Shown: positions 16,544 to 26,513 of the stretch, one piece after another
Layout: each line of letters starts with the position of its first letter
Position numbering within the stretch: the stretch's first letter is position 1
Source of the DNA: Lacipirellula limnantheis
GTDB lineage: Bacteria; Planctomycetota; Planctomycetia; Pirellulales; Lacipirellulaceae
NCBI RefSeq assembly: GCF_007746075.1
Contig: NZ_CP036339.1
Span: forward strand, 3,067,786 to 3,131,785
Reading direction: 5' to 3'
Length of the DNA: 64,000 bases
Translations under genes and position numbers: made by a program
The notes under the pieces: generated by a model
Database searches by the model: none
Told to the model about the DNA's origin: nothing
What the model saw: the letters and a program-made list of their open reading frames with translations, nothing else

Positions 16544-18238
16544 TCATTGCGGTTGAGGCGCGTTGGCGGAGTCGCTGGCGGGCTCGCCGCGCGGGTCGAT
16601 TGGGTTCTGCAGTTGGAGGTCGGGGACGACGGGCGGAAGGGGTTCCGCTTCCCGCAGATTGGGCACGGGAGCTACTGGGGCGAATTCTTCTTCGCGTTTG
16701 AGCTCGATCGGCTGCTCCAGAATGATCTCCGGCGGTGGGAGCGGCGTGGGAAGCGAGGCAATGCCGGTGCTCGGCGCGGCGCCGCCGCCGAGGGCCTGGT
16801 AAGCGTTGACGATCGCGGCCAGCTGCTGCTGCTTGGTTTCGATCAGGACCATCCGCGCTTCCATCAGGTCGCGTTGCGATAGAAGGACGTCCATGTATTC
16901 GACGCGGGCGCTTTGGAACAGTTTGGTGGCGCTGTCGACCGAGGCTTCCAGCGACGCCAGCTGTTCCCGCTTGATCTCGATGCTCTTGCCGTAGTTCTCG
17001 ACCTTTGACAGGCGATTGACGACCTCGGTAAAGGCGGTGAGGACCGTCTGCTGGTAGTCGTAGATTGCCTGCAATTGTTCGGCGTTCGCGGTGAGGTAGT
17101 CGGCTTGGATCGCTCTCTTGTTGATCAGCGGAGCAATCAAATCGCCGCCGACGCTATAGATGAGCGAGTCTGGGCTGTTGAACAGATACCGCGTGTTGAA
17201 CGCTTCGTAGCCGACTCCTGCACGCAGGTTGAGCGACGGATAGAATCTCGCGCGCGCGACGCGCACATCTAGACCGGCCGCCTGCAACTCGCGTTCGGCT
17301 TGGCGAATGTCGGCGCGATTCTGGAGCAACTGAGCGGGGAAGCCGACGCTCAACTGCTGCAACTGCAAGTTCAAGAACTTCGCGGCGTCGCGCTGGACGT
17401 ATTGCGGGTAACGCCCGAGGAGGAAGTTGATGCGGTTCTCGACCTCGACGATCTCCTGCTTGATGATCAGCTTTTCGCTCTGATTCTTACGCACTTCTGC
17501 CAAAAAACGCTGCACGCCCAACTCGGTGTCGCGTCCTGCTTCCTTCTTGGACTTAGCCATTTCGAGGCTTTGCTGTTGGATCTGGATGGTTCGATCCAGT
17601 GCGTCCATGCGATTGTCGAGCGCCATCAACTCGTAGTAGTTTTCGGCGACCTCCGCGACCAGCCGGGTCACCATGTAGTTCTGGCCGTCTTGCGTTCCTA
17701 GATAACGGAGCGTCGCCGCGTCGCGGGCGTTGCGCAGCTTGCGCCAGATGTCGATCTCCCAGGTCACGTCGGCGGCAACGAGGAAGTTCGGCAGCGGCTC
17801 GGGAAAGTTCTTGCCAGGAAATGGCTGGAGTTGATCCTCGACGGCGCCTTGCGGCGTGAACAAACTCGGCTTTTCCAAGTCGGCGCCTGCGCGCAAGCCG
17901 ATGAAGGGAAACAGAGCGCCGCGTCGGGCCTGAATCTCGAAGCTGGCGATCTGAACTCGTTGGTTGATGATCTTCAGCTCTTGGTTGCCGGCCAAAGCCT
18001 GATCGATTAATCCGGAGAGGACAGGATCGTTGAAGAACTCGTTCCAGCCGAGCATCGACGAACTGTCCTGCGTGACGACGCCGTTGAAGTCGCACGGCAG
18101 CAGCGCCGCGGGCTCGGCTTTTTGCAGTCCGGGAATGCAGCAACCGGGCATCGACAGCAGAAAGCCGACACCGACCGCTAATGAGCGCGCACGTTTATTA
18201 CGTGTGTTCGCGTTCGAATAACTCGCTGAGCGGTTCAT
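16544..18238 (-). CDS. Outer membrane efflux lipoprotein, TolC/NodT family
   Basis: This 564-residue protein has a lipobox (LSMPGC, Cys about 33) and the two long helical repeats typical of outer membrane factors (GNQELKIINQRV, ARFYPSLNLRAGVGYEAF). The Ala/Gln-rich coiled segments would form the periplasmic tunnel. A proline/glutamate-rich tail of about 80 residues follows the channel domain and is longer than usual. The start overlaps the permease gene by 41 bases and has AGGGA nine bases upstream. It forms the exit duct of a tripartite pump with the two upstream gene products. Confidence 0.93.
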   Translation of the reverse strand: MNRSASYSNANTRNKRARSLAVGVGFLLSMPGCCIPGLQKAEPAALLPCDFNGVVTQDSSSMLGWNEFFNDPVLSGLIDQALAGNQELKIINQRVQIASFEIQARRGALFPFIGLRAGADLEKPSLFTPQGAVEDQLQPFPGKNFPEPLPNFLVAADVTWEIDIWRKLRNARDAATLRYLGTQDGQNYMVTRLVAEVAENYYELMALDNRMDALDRTIQIQQQSLEMAKSKKEAGRDTELGVQRFLAEVRKNQSEKLIIKQEIVEVENRINFLLGRYPQYVQRDAAKFLNLQLQQLSVGFPAQLLQNRADIRQAERELQAAGLDVRVARARFYPSLNLRAGVGYEAFNTRYLFNSPDSLIYSVGGDLIAPLINKRAIQADYLTANAEQLQAIYDYQQTVLTAFTEVVNRLSKVENYGKSIEIKREQLASLEASVDSATKLFQSARVEYMDVLLSQRDLMEARMVLIETKQQQLAAIVNAYQALGGGAAPSTGIASLPTPLPPPEIILEQPIELKREEEFAPVAPVPNLREAEPLPPVVPDLQLQNPIDPRGEPASDSANAPQPQ

Positions 18239-21200
18239 CGTGTTCGTCCCTGATAAGTTTTTTTCCGTCGGCTACCTTGCCGAACAGATAATAGAGCCCC
18301 GGAATCACCAGAACTCCGATGACGGTGCCGACGAGCATGCCGCCGACGGCCGTCGTGCCGATCGTGCGATTGCCGATGGCGCCAGGGCCGGTGGCCCTGA
18401 CGAGCGGAATCAAACCGGCGATGAAAGCGAACGAAGTCATCAAAATCGGGCGGAAGCGGAGCTTGCCGCCTTCGATCGCCGCGTCGCTCAGTGGAATGCC
18501 TTCATGGCGGCGTTGGACGGCGAATTCGATGATCAGAATGGCGTTCTTGCCGAGCAAACCGACGAGCATGACCAGGCCGATCTGGGCGTAGACGTCGTTC
18601 GCCAAGCCCATCGCCTTAAGGAACAAGAACGATCCGAACAAGCCAATCGGCAGCGAAATGATCACCGCGAGCGGCAGCATGAAGCTTTCGTACTGACCGA
18701 CGAGCACGAGATAGACGAACATGACGACGATCAGAAAGATGTAGACCGCCGTGTTGCCTTTGCTGGCTTCGTCGAAAGAGAGACCTTGCCAGCCGATGTC
18801 GTAGCCGCGCGGGAGCGTCTCGGCGGCCACTTCCTTAATCGCCGCGATGGCTTGTCCGCTGCTGTAACCAGCGGCAGGCGCCCCTTGGATCGCCGCCGTC
18901 GTGTAAAGGTTGTAGCGGCTGATTTCGTTCATGCCCTGCTTTTTCTCGATCTTCATGAAGGCCGAATAGGGAACCATTTCTCCTTCTTCGTTCTTCACGA
19001 ACATGTTTTCAAAATCTTCCGGAAGACGCCGGAACTCTGGCGCCGCCTGGACATAGACCTTGAAGAACTGCCCAAAGCGGACGAAGCCCTGTTCCCAGGT
19101 GCTGCCGACGACGATGGAGAGGTTGTTCAGAGCGTCGGCGATCGAGACGCCCTTCTGCATCGCGACGTCGTTGTCGATGACGAGTTCGTACTGCGGGTAG
19201 TTGTTGGCAAAGAAGGTGAAGAGCCCTTTGATTTCCTTGCGCTTCGACAAGGCCTCCATGAACTTGTCGGTGATCTTCCCCATTTCCGCATAATTGCCGC
19301 TATTCGTCTTATCGAGGAGGTTCAACGCGAAACCGCCGGCGGCGCCGAAGCCGGGAACTGCCGGGGGCTCGTAAAACTCAAGCTTCACATTGGCGATGTC
19401 GCGTCCCTTCTCTTCGAGCTCCTCGATGATCTGCTTGGAGGTGAGACGCCGTTCCGACCAAGGCTTCAGGTTGATGATGCAGGTGCCCGCATTGGAACCT
19501 CGACCTTCCGTGAGCACTTCGTAGCCGGCGAGCGACGAGACGGAGGTGATTTCATCCATCTCTTCGCAAATAGCTTGCAGTTCGTGGGACTTGGCGTTGG
19601 TGTATTCGAGCGTCGAGCCCGGCGGCGTTTGGATGATGCCGTAGATGATGCCCTGATCTTCCAGCGGGATGAATCCAGTGGGAAGGACCGTATTGACCAT
19701 GACGATGCCGACGCCGAAGGCGGCGATCACCAGCACCGTCAGCGTTCGCAGGGTGACAATCCGGCTCACGATGCCGACGTACCCGTTAGTGATCTTCTCG
19801 ATGCCGCGATCGACGAAGCGGAGTAGCATCGCCAGCGGGCTGCGCGACGGCTTGCGATGCGGGTCATGCGGCTTCAGCAACATTGCGCAAAGCACCGGCG
19901 TCAGCGTCAGCGCGACGACGCCGGAGAGCACGATCGACATGGCCATCGTCAGACCAAACTGTCGATAAAAGACCCCGACCGGGCCGGTCATGAACGTCAC
20001 CGGAATGAACACGGCCGTCATCACAAGAGTGATGGCGATGATGGCGCCGCTGATTTCGTGAACGACTTCTTTCGTGGCGTTATATGGCGATAGATGCTTC
20101 TCGTGCATCTTCGCGTGGACTGCTTCGACCACGACGATCGCGTCGTCGACCACGACGCCGATCGCCAACACCAGCGCGAAGAGCGTGATGAGGTTGATCG
20201 ACATGCCGAACATCAGCATGAAGAAGAAGGTGCCGATAAGCGACACGGGAACGGCGAGCGTCGGGATCAGCGTGGAACGGAAGTCGCCTAGAAACAGGTA
20301 AACCACCAGAGCGACGAGGATGAAGGCTTCGAATAACGTATGGAGCACTTTCTCGATCGAGGCCTCGAGAAACCTTGAAACGTCGTAGCTGACTTCGTAA
20401 TCCATGCCTGCAGGAAACGAGGCTTCTTTGATCTCCTCGAGCTTTTCCTTCACCTTCTCGATGACTTCGGTGGCGTTGGAGCCAGGAGACTGCTTGAGCA
20501 CGATGGCGGCGGAAGGCTTGCCGTCGATATCGGAGTAGAGGTCGTAGAATGACGAACCGAGCGAAACCGTGGCGACGTCTTTCAGTCGGAGAATTTCACC
20601 CTCGGGATTCGCTCGCAAGATAATTTGCTCGTACTGCTCCGGCTTGTCATAGCGGCCTACCCAGGTGAGGACGTACTCAATCGTCTGAGACGTTTTGCCG
20701 GTCGCTTGTCCGAGTCGTCCGGGCGAGCCGATCATGCTCTGATCGGCGACCGCCTTCATGACGTCTTCGGCCGAGATGTTGTAAGCGCGCATGCGCTCGA
20801 GATTGAGCTCGATGCGCATGGCGTACGCACGATTGCCCAGGATGGTGGCGCGACCGACGCCTTGAATGCGTTTGATTTCGGGCAGGATGTTGACGTTGGC
20901 GAAGTTGTAGAGAAAGTTCTGGTCGACGTTTTTATCGGTGCTAAAGACGTTGACGTACATCAACATGCTCGCCATGTTCTGCATGACGACGATGCCTTCC
21001 CGCTCGACGATCGGCGGAAGGTTGTTCTTGACCATCTGGACGCGGTTGTTGACGTTCATCACCGCAACGTTCGGATCGGTGCCAGGTTCGAAGATGACCT
21101 GAATCGTCGCTTCGCCGGCGCTGGTGGCGTCGGAGATCATGTAGCGCATATCCTGGACGCCGTTGATCGACTGTTCCAGGATGACCAACACCGAGTCGAT

Positions 21201-21371
21201 AAGCACCTTGGCGCTCGCGCCGGGATATGACACTGCGACGACGACGCTTGGCGGCGCGACCGACGGGAATTGCGAAATCGGCAGCGTATTGATCGCCAGG
21301 CCGCCCATGAACAGGATGAGCAGCGAGATGACGATCGCCAGCGCCGGTCTGTGGAGAAACTTCGCAAACAT
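18198..21371 (-). CDS. RND-family (HAE1, AcrB-like) multidrug efflux permease
   Basis: The 1057-residue length and the layout (two halves, each with one TM helix, a large periplasmic loop, then further TM helices) fit the hydrophobe/amphiphile RND family. The proton-relay motif GVVVDDAIVVVEAV with paired Asp lies near residue 410, and the conserved GPGAIGNRTIGTTAVGGM segment near the C-terminus. It exports hydrophobic compounds by proton antiport from the inner membrane. It starts 12 bases after the adaptor gene and overlaps the outer membrane factor gene. Substrates cannot be deduced. Confidence 0.96.
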   Translation of the reverse strand: MFAKFLHRPALAIVISLLILFMGGLAINTLPISQFPSVAPPSVVVAVSYPGASAKVLIDSVLVILEQSINGVQDMRYMISDATSAGEATIQVIFEPGTDPNVAVMNVNNRVQMVKNNLPPIVEREGIVVMQNMASMLMYVNVFSTDKNVDQNFLYNFANVNILPEIKRIQGVGRATILGNRAYAMRIELNLERMRAYNISAEDVMKAVADQSMIGSPGRLGQATGKTSQTIEYVLTWVGRYDKPEQYEQIILRANPEGEILRLKDVATVSLGSSFYDLYSDIDGKPSAAIVLKQSPGSNATEVIEKVKEKLEEIKEASFPAGMDYEVSYDVSRFLEASIEKVLHTLFEAFILVALVVYLFLGDFRSTLIPTLAVPVSLIGTFFFMLMFGMSINLITLFALVLAIGVVVDDAIVVVEAVHAKMHEKHLSPYNATKEVVHEISGAIIAITLVMTAVFIPVTFMTGPVGVFYRQFGLTMAMSIVLSGVVALTLTPVLCAMLLKPHDPHRKPSRSPLAMLLRFVDRGIEKITNGYVGIVSRIVTLRTLTVLVIAAFGVGIVMVNTVLPTGFIPLEDQGIIYGIIQTPPGSTLEYTNAKSHELQAICEEMDEITSVSSLAGYEVLTEGRGSNAGTCIINLKPWSERRLTSKQIIEELEEKGRDIANVKLEFYEPPAVPGFGAAGGFALNLLDKTNSGNYAEMGKITDKFMEALSKRKEIKGLFTFFANNYPQYELVIDNDVAMQKGVSIADALNNLSIVVGSTWEQGFVRFGQFFKVYVQAAPEFRRLPEDFENMFVKNEEGEMVPYSAFMKIEKKQGMNEISRYNLYTTAAIQGAPAAGYSSGQAIAAIKEVAAETLPRGYDIGWQGLSFDEASKGNTAVYIFLIVVMFVYLVLVGQYESFMLPLAVIISLPIGLFGSFLFLKAMGLANDVYAQIGLVMLVGLLGKNAILIIEFAVQRRHEGIPLSDAAIEGGKLRFRPILMTSFAFIAGLIPLVRATGPGAIGNRTIGTTAVGGMLVGTVIGVLVIPGLYYLFGKVADGKKLIRDEHDEPLSELFEREHT

Positions 21372-21383
21372 TAGCTACGATGC

Positions 21384-22472
21384 CTACTCGGCCTTGTACT
21401 TCAGATTGCTGAGAGCCACTTCAGGAGCGAGCAGCTCAAACTCAACCTTCTCGCCGTCACGAACTTGCCTGATGCCCTCGAGGACGATTTTGTCATTCAC
21501 GCCAAGGCCCTCCTTGATGACGTAGACGTCCTCCATTTCGTTCTTGACTTGTATTTCGCGTTGATGCACCAAATTGTCTTCCCCGACGACGTAGGCGTAG
21601 CGCTTCGCAAGAATCTCGAAGGTCGCGCGCTGTGGAATGACGATGGCGTCCTTCTCCACATGGCTGAGAATTACCGTGCCTGTCTGACCGTGACGCAAGA
21701 GGCCGGTCGGATTGGGGAAGTCGGCGCGGAAGGCAATGTTGCCTGTCTTGTTGTTGAAGTCGGCCTCGATGGCGCCAATCTTCCCGATCTGGGGGAACTC
21801 CTTACCGTTCGCGAGCTCAAGATCGACTTGCAGCTCATGCTGCTGGTCCATCTCGGATTCGTATTCGATATAACGGGCCTCCGGCACGTTGAAGTACACC
21901 CACATCACGTCATTGTCGGAGAGCGTCGTTAGGATGTCGCCTTCTTCGATGAGACTGCCTTGTTGTTCGTGCAGACGATCGATGATGCCGTCGAAAGGGG
22001 CTTTGACGTCGGTGAAATTCAGTTCGGCTTGCGCCAATTTCACCTGGGCGTTGGCTTTGTCGAGCTTGGCCTGTGCTAGCGCCACTTCCTGCGGCGAGAC
22101 GACCTTTTGCTCGTACAGCTTCTTCGTGTTGTTGAATTCAATCTGCGCCAACTGTGCCTCGGCAAGCTCGGAATCGAGCTTGGCCTGGTAAAGCGTTGGA
22201 AGAATCTTGAACAACAAGTCGCCTTCCTTGACGGCTTGTCCTTCCTTCACCTTGACCTCTTCGAGGTAGCCGCTTTCCAGGGCGCGGACTTCGATGTGAC
22301 GGCGCGAGTGAATCTGACAGACGTATCGCTGCGTACTCGTCACGTCTTTCGAGACCGGGCTCGTCACTACGATCTTGTGCGGCTCCTCGTGATGCGCCTC
22401 ATGCTTCTGACAAGCCGAAAGCGAAAGGAGGAGCAATCCCAGGAAGATGGCGCGAATTGATGACAACTTCAT
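21384..22472 (-). CDS. RND efflux periplasmic adaptor (AcrA/MexA-like lipoprotein)
   Basis: I set the start at the ATG at 22472, which is followed directly by a lipoprotein signal (IFLGLLLLSLSAC). The frame stays open to 22682 but the extra 70 residues would precede the leader. The product is about 362 residues. It contains a lipoyl-like hairpin (LESGYLEEVKVKEGQAVKEG), a long alpha-helical coiled hairpin (about 95-160), and beta-barrel and membrane-proximal domains. It bridges the permease and the outer membrane duct. It is the first gene of the three-gene operon. No TetR-type regulator is adjacent. Confidence 0.94.
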   Translation of the reverse strand: MKLSSIRAIFLGLLLLSLSACQKHEAHHEEPHKIVVTSPVSKDVTSTQRYVCQIHSRRHIEVRALESGYLEEVKVKEGQAVKEGDLLFKILPTLYQAKLDSELAEAQLAQIEFNNTKKLYEQKVVSPQEVALAQAKLDKANAQVKLAQAELNFTDVKAPFDGIIDRLHEQQGSLIEEGDILTTLSDNDVMWVYFNVPEARYIEYESEMDQQHELQVDLELANGKEFPQIGKIGAIEADFNNKTGNIAFRADFPNPTGLLRHGQTGTVILSHVEKDAIVIPQRATFEILAKRYAYVVGEDNLVHQREIQVKNEMEDVYVIKEGLGVNDKIVLEGIRQVRDGEKVEFELLAPEVALSNLKYKAE

Positions 22473-23830
22473 AATGCGTTCGGGCGGGCTTGTAGCTTGC
22501 CGGATTGGAACCCGGCGCTCACAGCTGTATCGCGGAATGCGAGAGAGCTCAGTGGCTGGGGCGTCTCGTTTCGCTAAGTAATGAATGGGTAATTGCAAAT
22601 ATGCCAGCATTGCGCGACCGTTAGCAGTCGCGGCGAAACGGGCAAAGTGGTAAAGGTGGGTTGCCTCCTCCGCCGTGGACATCGTCGACTTGCGTCACAA
22701 TGAAACGGGCAAAGCCCACTAACGTAGGCAACCGATTGGAAGAGTCGGGGGGTGGTCCCCAAAACGTCCACTCGAACCACCTCAACTAATCCGACTAATC
22801 GTCATCATCGGAATTATTAGAATCGAAGCTCGCCTATAGTGGCATTAATTCTTCTTAAGGTTCAGTCGGGATCTATCCATGTGATGAATTTGCCCCAAAT
22901 TCCCCAAGAGTTGCTGCGATGTGCCAGCAACGGACCGGCGACCTGCTATCCCGACACCGGGGTGACAATATCACTGCGGAGGAAATAGATGGGTCTTGAC
23001 GGCCGCTGCCGAGGGCCGCGTGACAAGCCTCTTCAGTGGCACGACTTCGAGCTGCACGCATCTCCAAACCCATGTCAGAAATTAAACTGCTTTCAAACGC
23101 CAATTGCGGAGCTTCTTGTCGCCCCTTCACCGTTGCCTCCATCGACCTCTTCTAACTGTGACGATCGCCCTATAAGGGGCGCGCTCCGCTGCACGCCTGA
23201 CGGGGCTCAGTCGCTCGCTCCGTCGTCCTTCCCGCATACCGCGAGACAACCACTTTGCCTCTCTCAGCATTCCTTCAATTGCGGAAATGGAAGTAAGGCA
23301 AGCATTGAGCGGCAGCGGCTTTGGAAAAGGATCGCCAGGAGCCTCACGAGCGAAGATGAAAACGTGGCCATACTGCAATTTTCACTTCCACTGGAGGACC
23401 GCGCCGAACTGCCACGCGACCACTGTGAAGCCGGGCGAGGGCATGGGATCTACTGCTCCGGCGTAGGAACCGAGCGATTCGGGATCGTAATTTGCTGACT
23501 CAGGCGGCGTTTGCGCGGCGTGCGGGATAGATTTCGGACGCCCAGCCAACCAATGGCGTCCTTGTGGTAAGACCGGGGGGGAGTGGGAGGAAGCTTGGCC
23601 TGTCGCAGCGGCGCCTCTCCCCACCGCGCCGGCGCAAGGAAAGCCGACGCCGTAGGGTAGGTACATAGACCTCAGCCGACGACGCGCCATGCGCAGTAGC
23701 GCGAACGTCGACTGTGTGAGTCTAGTGGACCGCACGGTTACTAGAGGCCCTGACTACGCCGGTGAGCCGGCCGCAATGGCGACGTTGCACGATCGAGCGC
23801 GATAATCGGCGTCGCGGCGTGCAGAAATCG
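22473..23830. other. Long gene-poor region upstream of the efflux operon
   Basis: About 1.36 kb with no frame that I can defend. A small direct repeat of GAAACGGGCAAAG occurs near 22632 and 22702. The promoter of the efflux operon should lie near its right-hand start at 22472. Much of the region may be decayed sequence. Confidence 0.4.
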
Positions 23831-24745
23831 CTAAATCGACGAATCCGCTGTCGGCGGTTGATTTGCCGCGTCCAACGCCCGTTGCAGCGCGATCATCCGT
23901 TTGTTCGCATTGCTCAGCGCTTCTTCATACTCACGCAATCGCCTCTCAGCCGAATCGCTGCGAATTCGGTATTCAGTGATCGCCGCGCGTAGTTTGTCGT
24001 TGGGAGCACTCTCGGCTTTCTTCCTCGCTTCGGCCTCCACAATCTCGCGACGTTTGGTCAAGTTCAATTTGATTTGGTCTCGCTTACGTTGGAGCGCACG
24101 CAATTCAACGCTGTTCTGATCGCGGCTCGCCTGACGTCGCGCCACGAGTTGCTCGTCAATTTTTGTTGACTCGCCTCGCAACGACTTGAGCGCGGAATCG
24201 GCCGCGAGGGCCGCCGACACCGCCTGCTCAACACCAGCCGTCGACTGAGATCGCTGCACCGCCAATTCGCGCATGAGCACGATGTCTACCAGTTCCTGCT
24301 TTGTTGACGCGATGAGATTGTTCAGCAGCCCAATGTGCGCCCGTAGACTCGGCAGCTCGATTTCCTTGATCGCCTGAACATTTTGACGCGTCCCGAAAGC
24401 AGCCGCCTTGTCAAACTCGCGATCCCGCTTCGAGCCCCGCTCCGCGATCATCGCCCGTTCAATCTGCCGGTGCACATCCTCGGGGGCGCGCAACTTCCAA
24501 CGACGCAACTCGACATCCGAGCCGAACGGCGACTTATACTCCTTGATGATCAGATCCTCACCAGCCTCGCGCGATGTCGCGACAAACCCCGCATCGACCG
24601 ATGGCGCCGTCGTCGCCTGCAACTTCTCGACATGGAGCGTCGCCAGCGCATCTCGTCGCCATTGCACGGCGAACGGCAAGGCCTGCATCGCAACCGCGCC
24701 GACCGCGGCTCCGCACAAGAAGATCACGATTCGCAAAGCGCTCAT
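23831..24745 (-). CDS. Membrane-anchored coiled-coil protein of unknown function
   Basis: This 304-residue protein has one N-terminal membrane helix (IVIFLCGAAVGAVAM, residues 5-22). The rest is dominated by charged, heptad-like helices, particularly about 125-295 (RQASRDQNSVELRALQRKRD, RRLREYEEALSNANKRM). It ends in a short disordered tail. The topology resembles a single-pass protein with a long coiled coil in the periplasm, as in chain-length regulators or secretion accessory proteins, but no second TM segment or Wzz motif is present. No operon partner is adjacent. Its start is 52 bases from the left edge of a duplicated 370-bp element. Confidence 0.7.
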   Translation of the reverse strand: MSALRIVIFLCGAAVGAVAMQALPFAVQWRRDALATLHVEKLQATTAPSVDAGFVATSREAGEDLIIKEYKSPFGSDVELRRWKLRAPEDVHRQIERAMIAERGSKRDREFDKAAAFGTRQNVQAIKEIELPSLRAHIGLLNNLIASTKQELVDIVLMRELAVQRSQSTAGVEQAVSAALAADSALKSLRGESTKIDEQLVARRQASRDQNSVELRALQRKRDQIKLNLTKRREIVEAEARKKAESAPNDKLRAAITEYRIRSDSAERRLREYEEALSNANKRMIALQRALDAANQPPTADSSI

Positions 24746-24797
24746 CGATGCGTCGCCCCGTAGAGTAGTCGTAGGTCGGGAAAATCTTCAGGTGATA

Positions 24798-25167
24798 GGC
24801 ATGGTGACGCGCCGCACTCCCATTGACAAGCACTTCGGCCCGACCGGAGGGCAGAACCTGGGGAACCTCGTGAAGGGCCTTCGCCAATTTTCAACAAGGG
24901 ATGCTGGGTGATCGGCTGATTTATGGAGTCGCCCAGTTCGACGCCTCCGCGTTCACCACGGACCATATCCCAGCGGGCCCCTCCCGCGATCCTCAAACGC
25001 TCAGCGAGCGGCTGCGCGTCGTCAAGCGCGCAGCCCTGGAGAGAGGATTCCCAGGGGCGCTGCCGACGTTTGACGACGACGAGTCGGCAGGAACGATCGG
25101 CGCGGCGTTTTTCTGCCGGCCGCCGCCGAATCGCTGAGCGTTCCCGCGCATTTGCTGAAGAACTGAC
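24798..25167 (+). pseudogene. Copy 1 of a 370-bp duplicated element carrying a frameshifted unknown gene
   Basis: This segment is closely similar to 26965-27334 in the same orientation. It holds a short frame from GTG at 24804 ending RDAG-stop. Overlapping it is a second frame from ATG at about 24901 (MLGDRLIYGVAQFDASAF) that reads through to FDDDESAGTIGAAF and then breaks. Compared with copy 2, two bases are missing in the run TTTTTCTCTG, so the protein ends early. The unbroken frame would continue as FSAGRRRIAERSRAFAEELT, which is still present in another frame. No known family is recognised. Confidence 0.7.
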
Positions 25168-25426
25168 CCAAACTGACGCCTCATCGTTTGCGGGACGCGT
25201 TCAAGTAGTCTCTGCGCCCGCGGGCGGCCTCACGCACTGCGCCGTCAGCACCGCGCTGATGCGTTCCCATCGTTGCCGGTGTGATTACCCTTTGGCGAGT
25301 CGGGAGCGCGCGAACTGACGCTTCTGGTGAGGTCTTTTGTTTTTCGGCGACGCTTGCAACGAGCCCGTCGCAACCGGAAATTGGACCGCTGCGAGTTGTA
25401 AAAGAACCCTCGAGGAATCTGATGAC

Positions 25427-25777
25427 ATGGACCGAAACCCATCTGACGAAGCTGCTTATGGCTATTTCGTCGTCTGCCTCTTAACGTTGGTCGGGCTGAT
25501 CGTCATCTACCGTTCCACGAAGGGGCGGTCTGGTCCCCTATCCGCCCTGGTGTTCGTCGCGTTGGGCCCCTTTCTTGGAGTTCTGCTAATCTTCATCGAC
25601 GCGCTTCGTAATGCAGCGAGGACAGAACAATCGCGTCACATCGGAATATCGGCCGGCGTCGACAGCTTCTCCATGGTGGCCTACATCGGAAAGATGGCGG
25701 CATTCGGCCTCGGAGCGAGCTTAGTTGCTTCAATTCTGTATCTTTACAGCATTCGTGACGAGCTCGACGGCTGGTGA
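25427..25777 (+). CDS. Small multi-pass membrane protein, hypothetical
   Basis: I choose the ATG at 25427, preceded by an AGGA about 11 bases upstream, giving 116 residues. Hydrophobic helices lie at about 12-28 (GYFVVCLLTLVGLIVIY), 38-58 (ALVFVALGPFLGVLLIFI) and 85-108 (GKMAAFGLGASLVASILYLY). It lies between the two copies of the 370-bp element and upstream of the toxin-antitoxin pair, in the opposite orientation to it. No family is recognised. It could be cargo of the duplicated region. Confidence 0.55.
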   Translation: MDRNPSDEAAYGYFVVCLLTLVGLIVIYRSTKGRSGPLSALVFVALGPFLGVLLIFIDALRNAARTEQSRHIGISAGVDSFSMVAYIGKMAAFGLGASLVASILYLYSIRDELDGW

Positions 25778-26068
25778 AGCATCGAATCCGATCTTCCCCA
25801 TTTTTTGCCCCGTACTGTGTTCCCCATTCGCTAGTCGGATTACCGCTTACGGGCCCGTGCTGCCATCTGCCACGTGCCCGCAACCGCGTGCTAGTTCAGC
25901 TTCAAGGCGATTGGCCTGAGCTCGAAGGCTAGACCGCTCCTTTTCGATTTGCTCCTTGATAGAAGCAAGAGGAGAAGATTCCATCCGAATGGCTCTGAAT
26001 CCCTGCGGCACGAAGGCGACGCGGCGGCCATTCTAACAGCTGCGTTTCGGATGCAAAGAAAGGTGTTT
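25778..26068. other. Intergenic region
   Basis: About 290 bases between the small membrane protein gene and the terminator of the toxin-antitoxin unit. It contains no convincing frame or site. Confidence 0.35.
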
Positions 26069-26121
26069 AAAAAAGATGGCGGCGGCTTAGAGGTTGAGTA
26101 GGTTGAGTCTAAGCCGCCGCC
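26069..26121 (-). terminator. Rho-independent terminator of the HigB/HigA-like unit
   Basis: A perfect 14-bp stem pairs 26078-26091 with 26108-26121 (GGCGGCGGCTTAGA and its complement) around a 16-base loop. On the minus strand it is followed within a few bases by six T residues (26069-26074). It lies about 75 bases after the stop of the antitoxin gene, the right place and orientation to end that transcript. Confidence 0.85.
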
Positions 26122-26195
26122 TGGTCTGTTCGTCGCCTTAGGTGAAGGGACCACCTCAAACGACGCGATAGATTATCGGTTGTTCAAGTCTCAAG

Positions 26196-26513
26196 CTAAA
26201 GCCGGAAGAGGCACTCGCGCTCCCTTGAAGTTACTTTCACTTCGCGGCCCAGGCGATAGAGATACTTGCCTAGCAGGTCGAGCGTCATGCCGGAAATCTT
26301 TCCTCGCATAAGCTCGCTAACTCGAGGCTGCGGAACTCCGAGCACTTTCTCGAGCTGACGCGGCGTCAGCTTTTGCTTTTCAATTGCCTTCAGAATCTCG
26401 CTGTGCATCGACGCCTTAAGGAGCAGTATCGAAGCTTCTTCCGACGGGAAGCCCAAATCCTCGAAGATATTTCCACTGCTTACGTGGGTAGGTTCATTTT
26501 TCTTTGCGTGCAT
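26196..26513 (-). CDS. XRE-family HTH antitoxin (HigA-like partner of a Gp49-type toxin)
   Basis: This 105-residue protein contains a Cro/XRE helix-turn-helix in its second half (KLTPRQLEKVLGVPQPRVSE, LMRGKISGMTLDLLGKYL). This is the layout of antitoxins paired with phage-derived Gp49-like/HigB toxins. Its start overlaps the end of the toxin frame by about 20 bases, the usual toxin-first order. It should neutralise the toxin and repress the shared promoter. The gene is intact although the toxin frame is interrupted. Confidence 0.88.
   Translation of the reverse strand: MHAKKNEPTHVSSGNIFEDLGFPSEEASILLLKASMHSEILKAIEKQKLTPRQLEKVLGVPQPRVSELMRGKISGMTLDLLGKYLYRLGREVKVTSRERECLFRL

Noticed and set aside
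18240..19826. A 528-codon open frame on the plus strand opposite the RND permease gene
   Set aside because: It is rich in Asp, His, Glu and Arg in the pattern expected from the complement of a GC-rich membrane-protein gene. It has no domain, and the permease on the other strand is certain.
22473..23830. Search for a regulator gene upstream of the efflux operon
   Set aside because: No helix-turn-helix-like frame was found on either strand.
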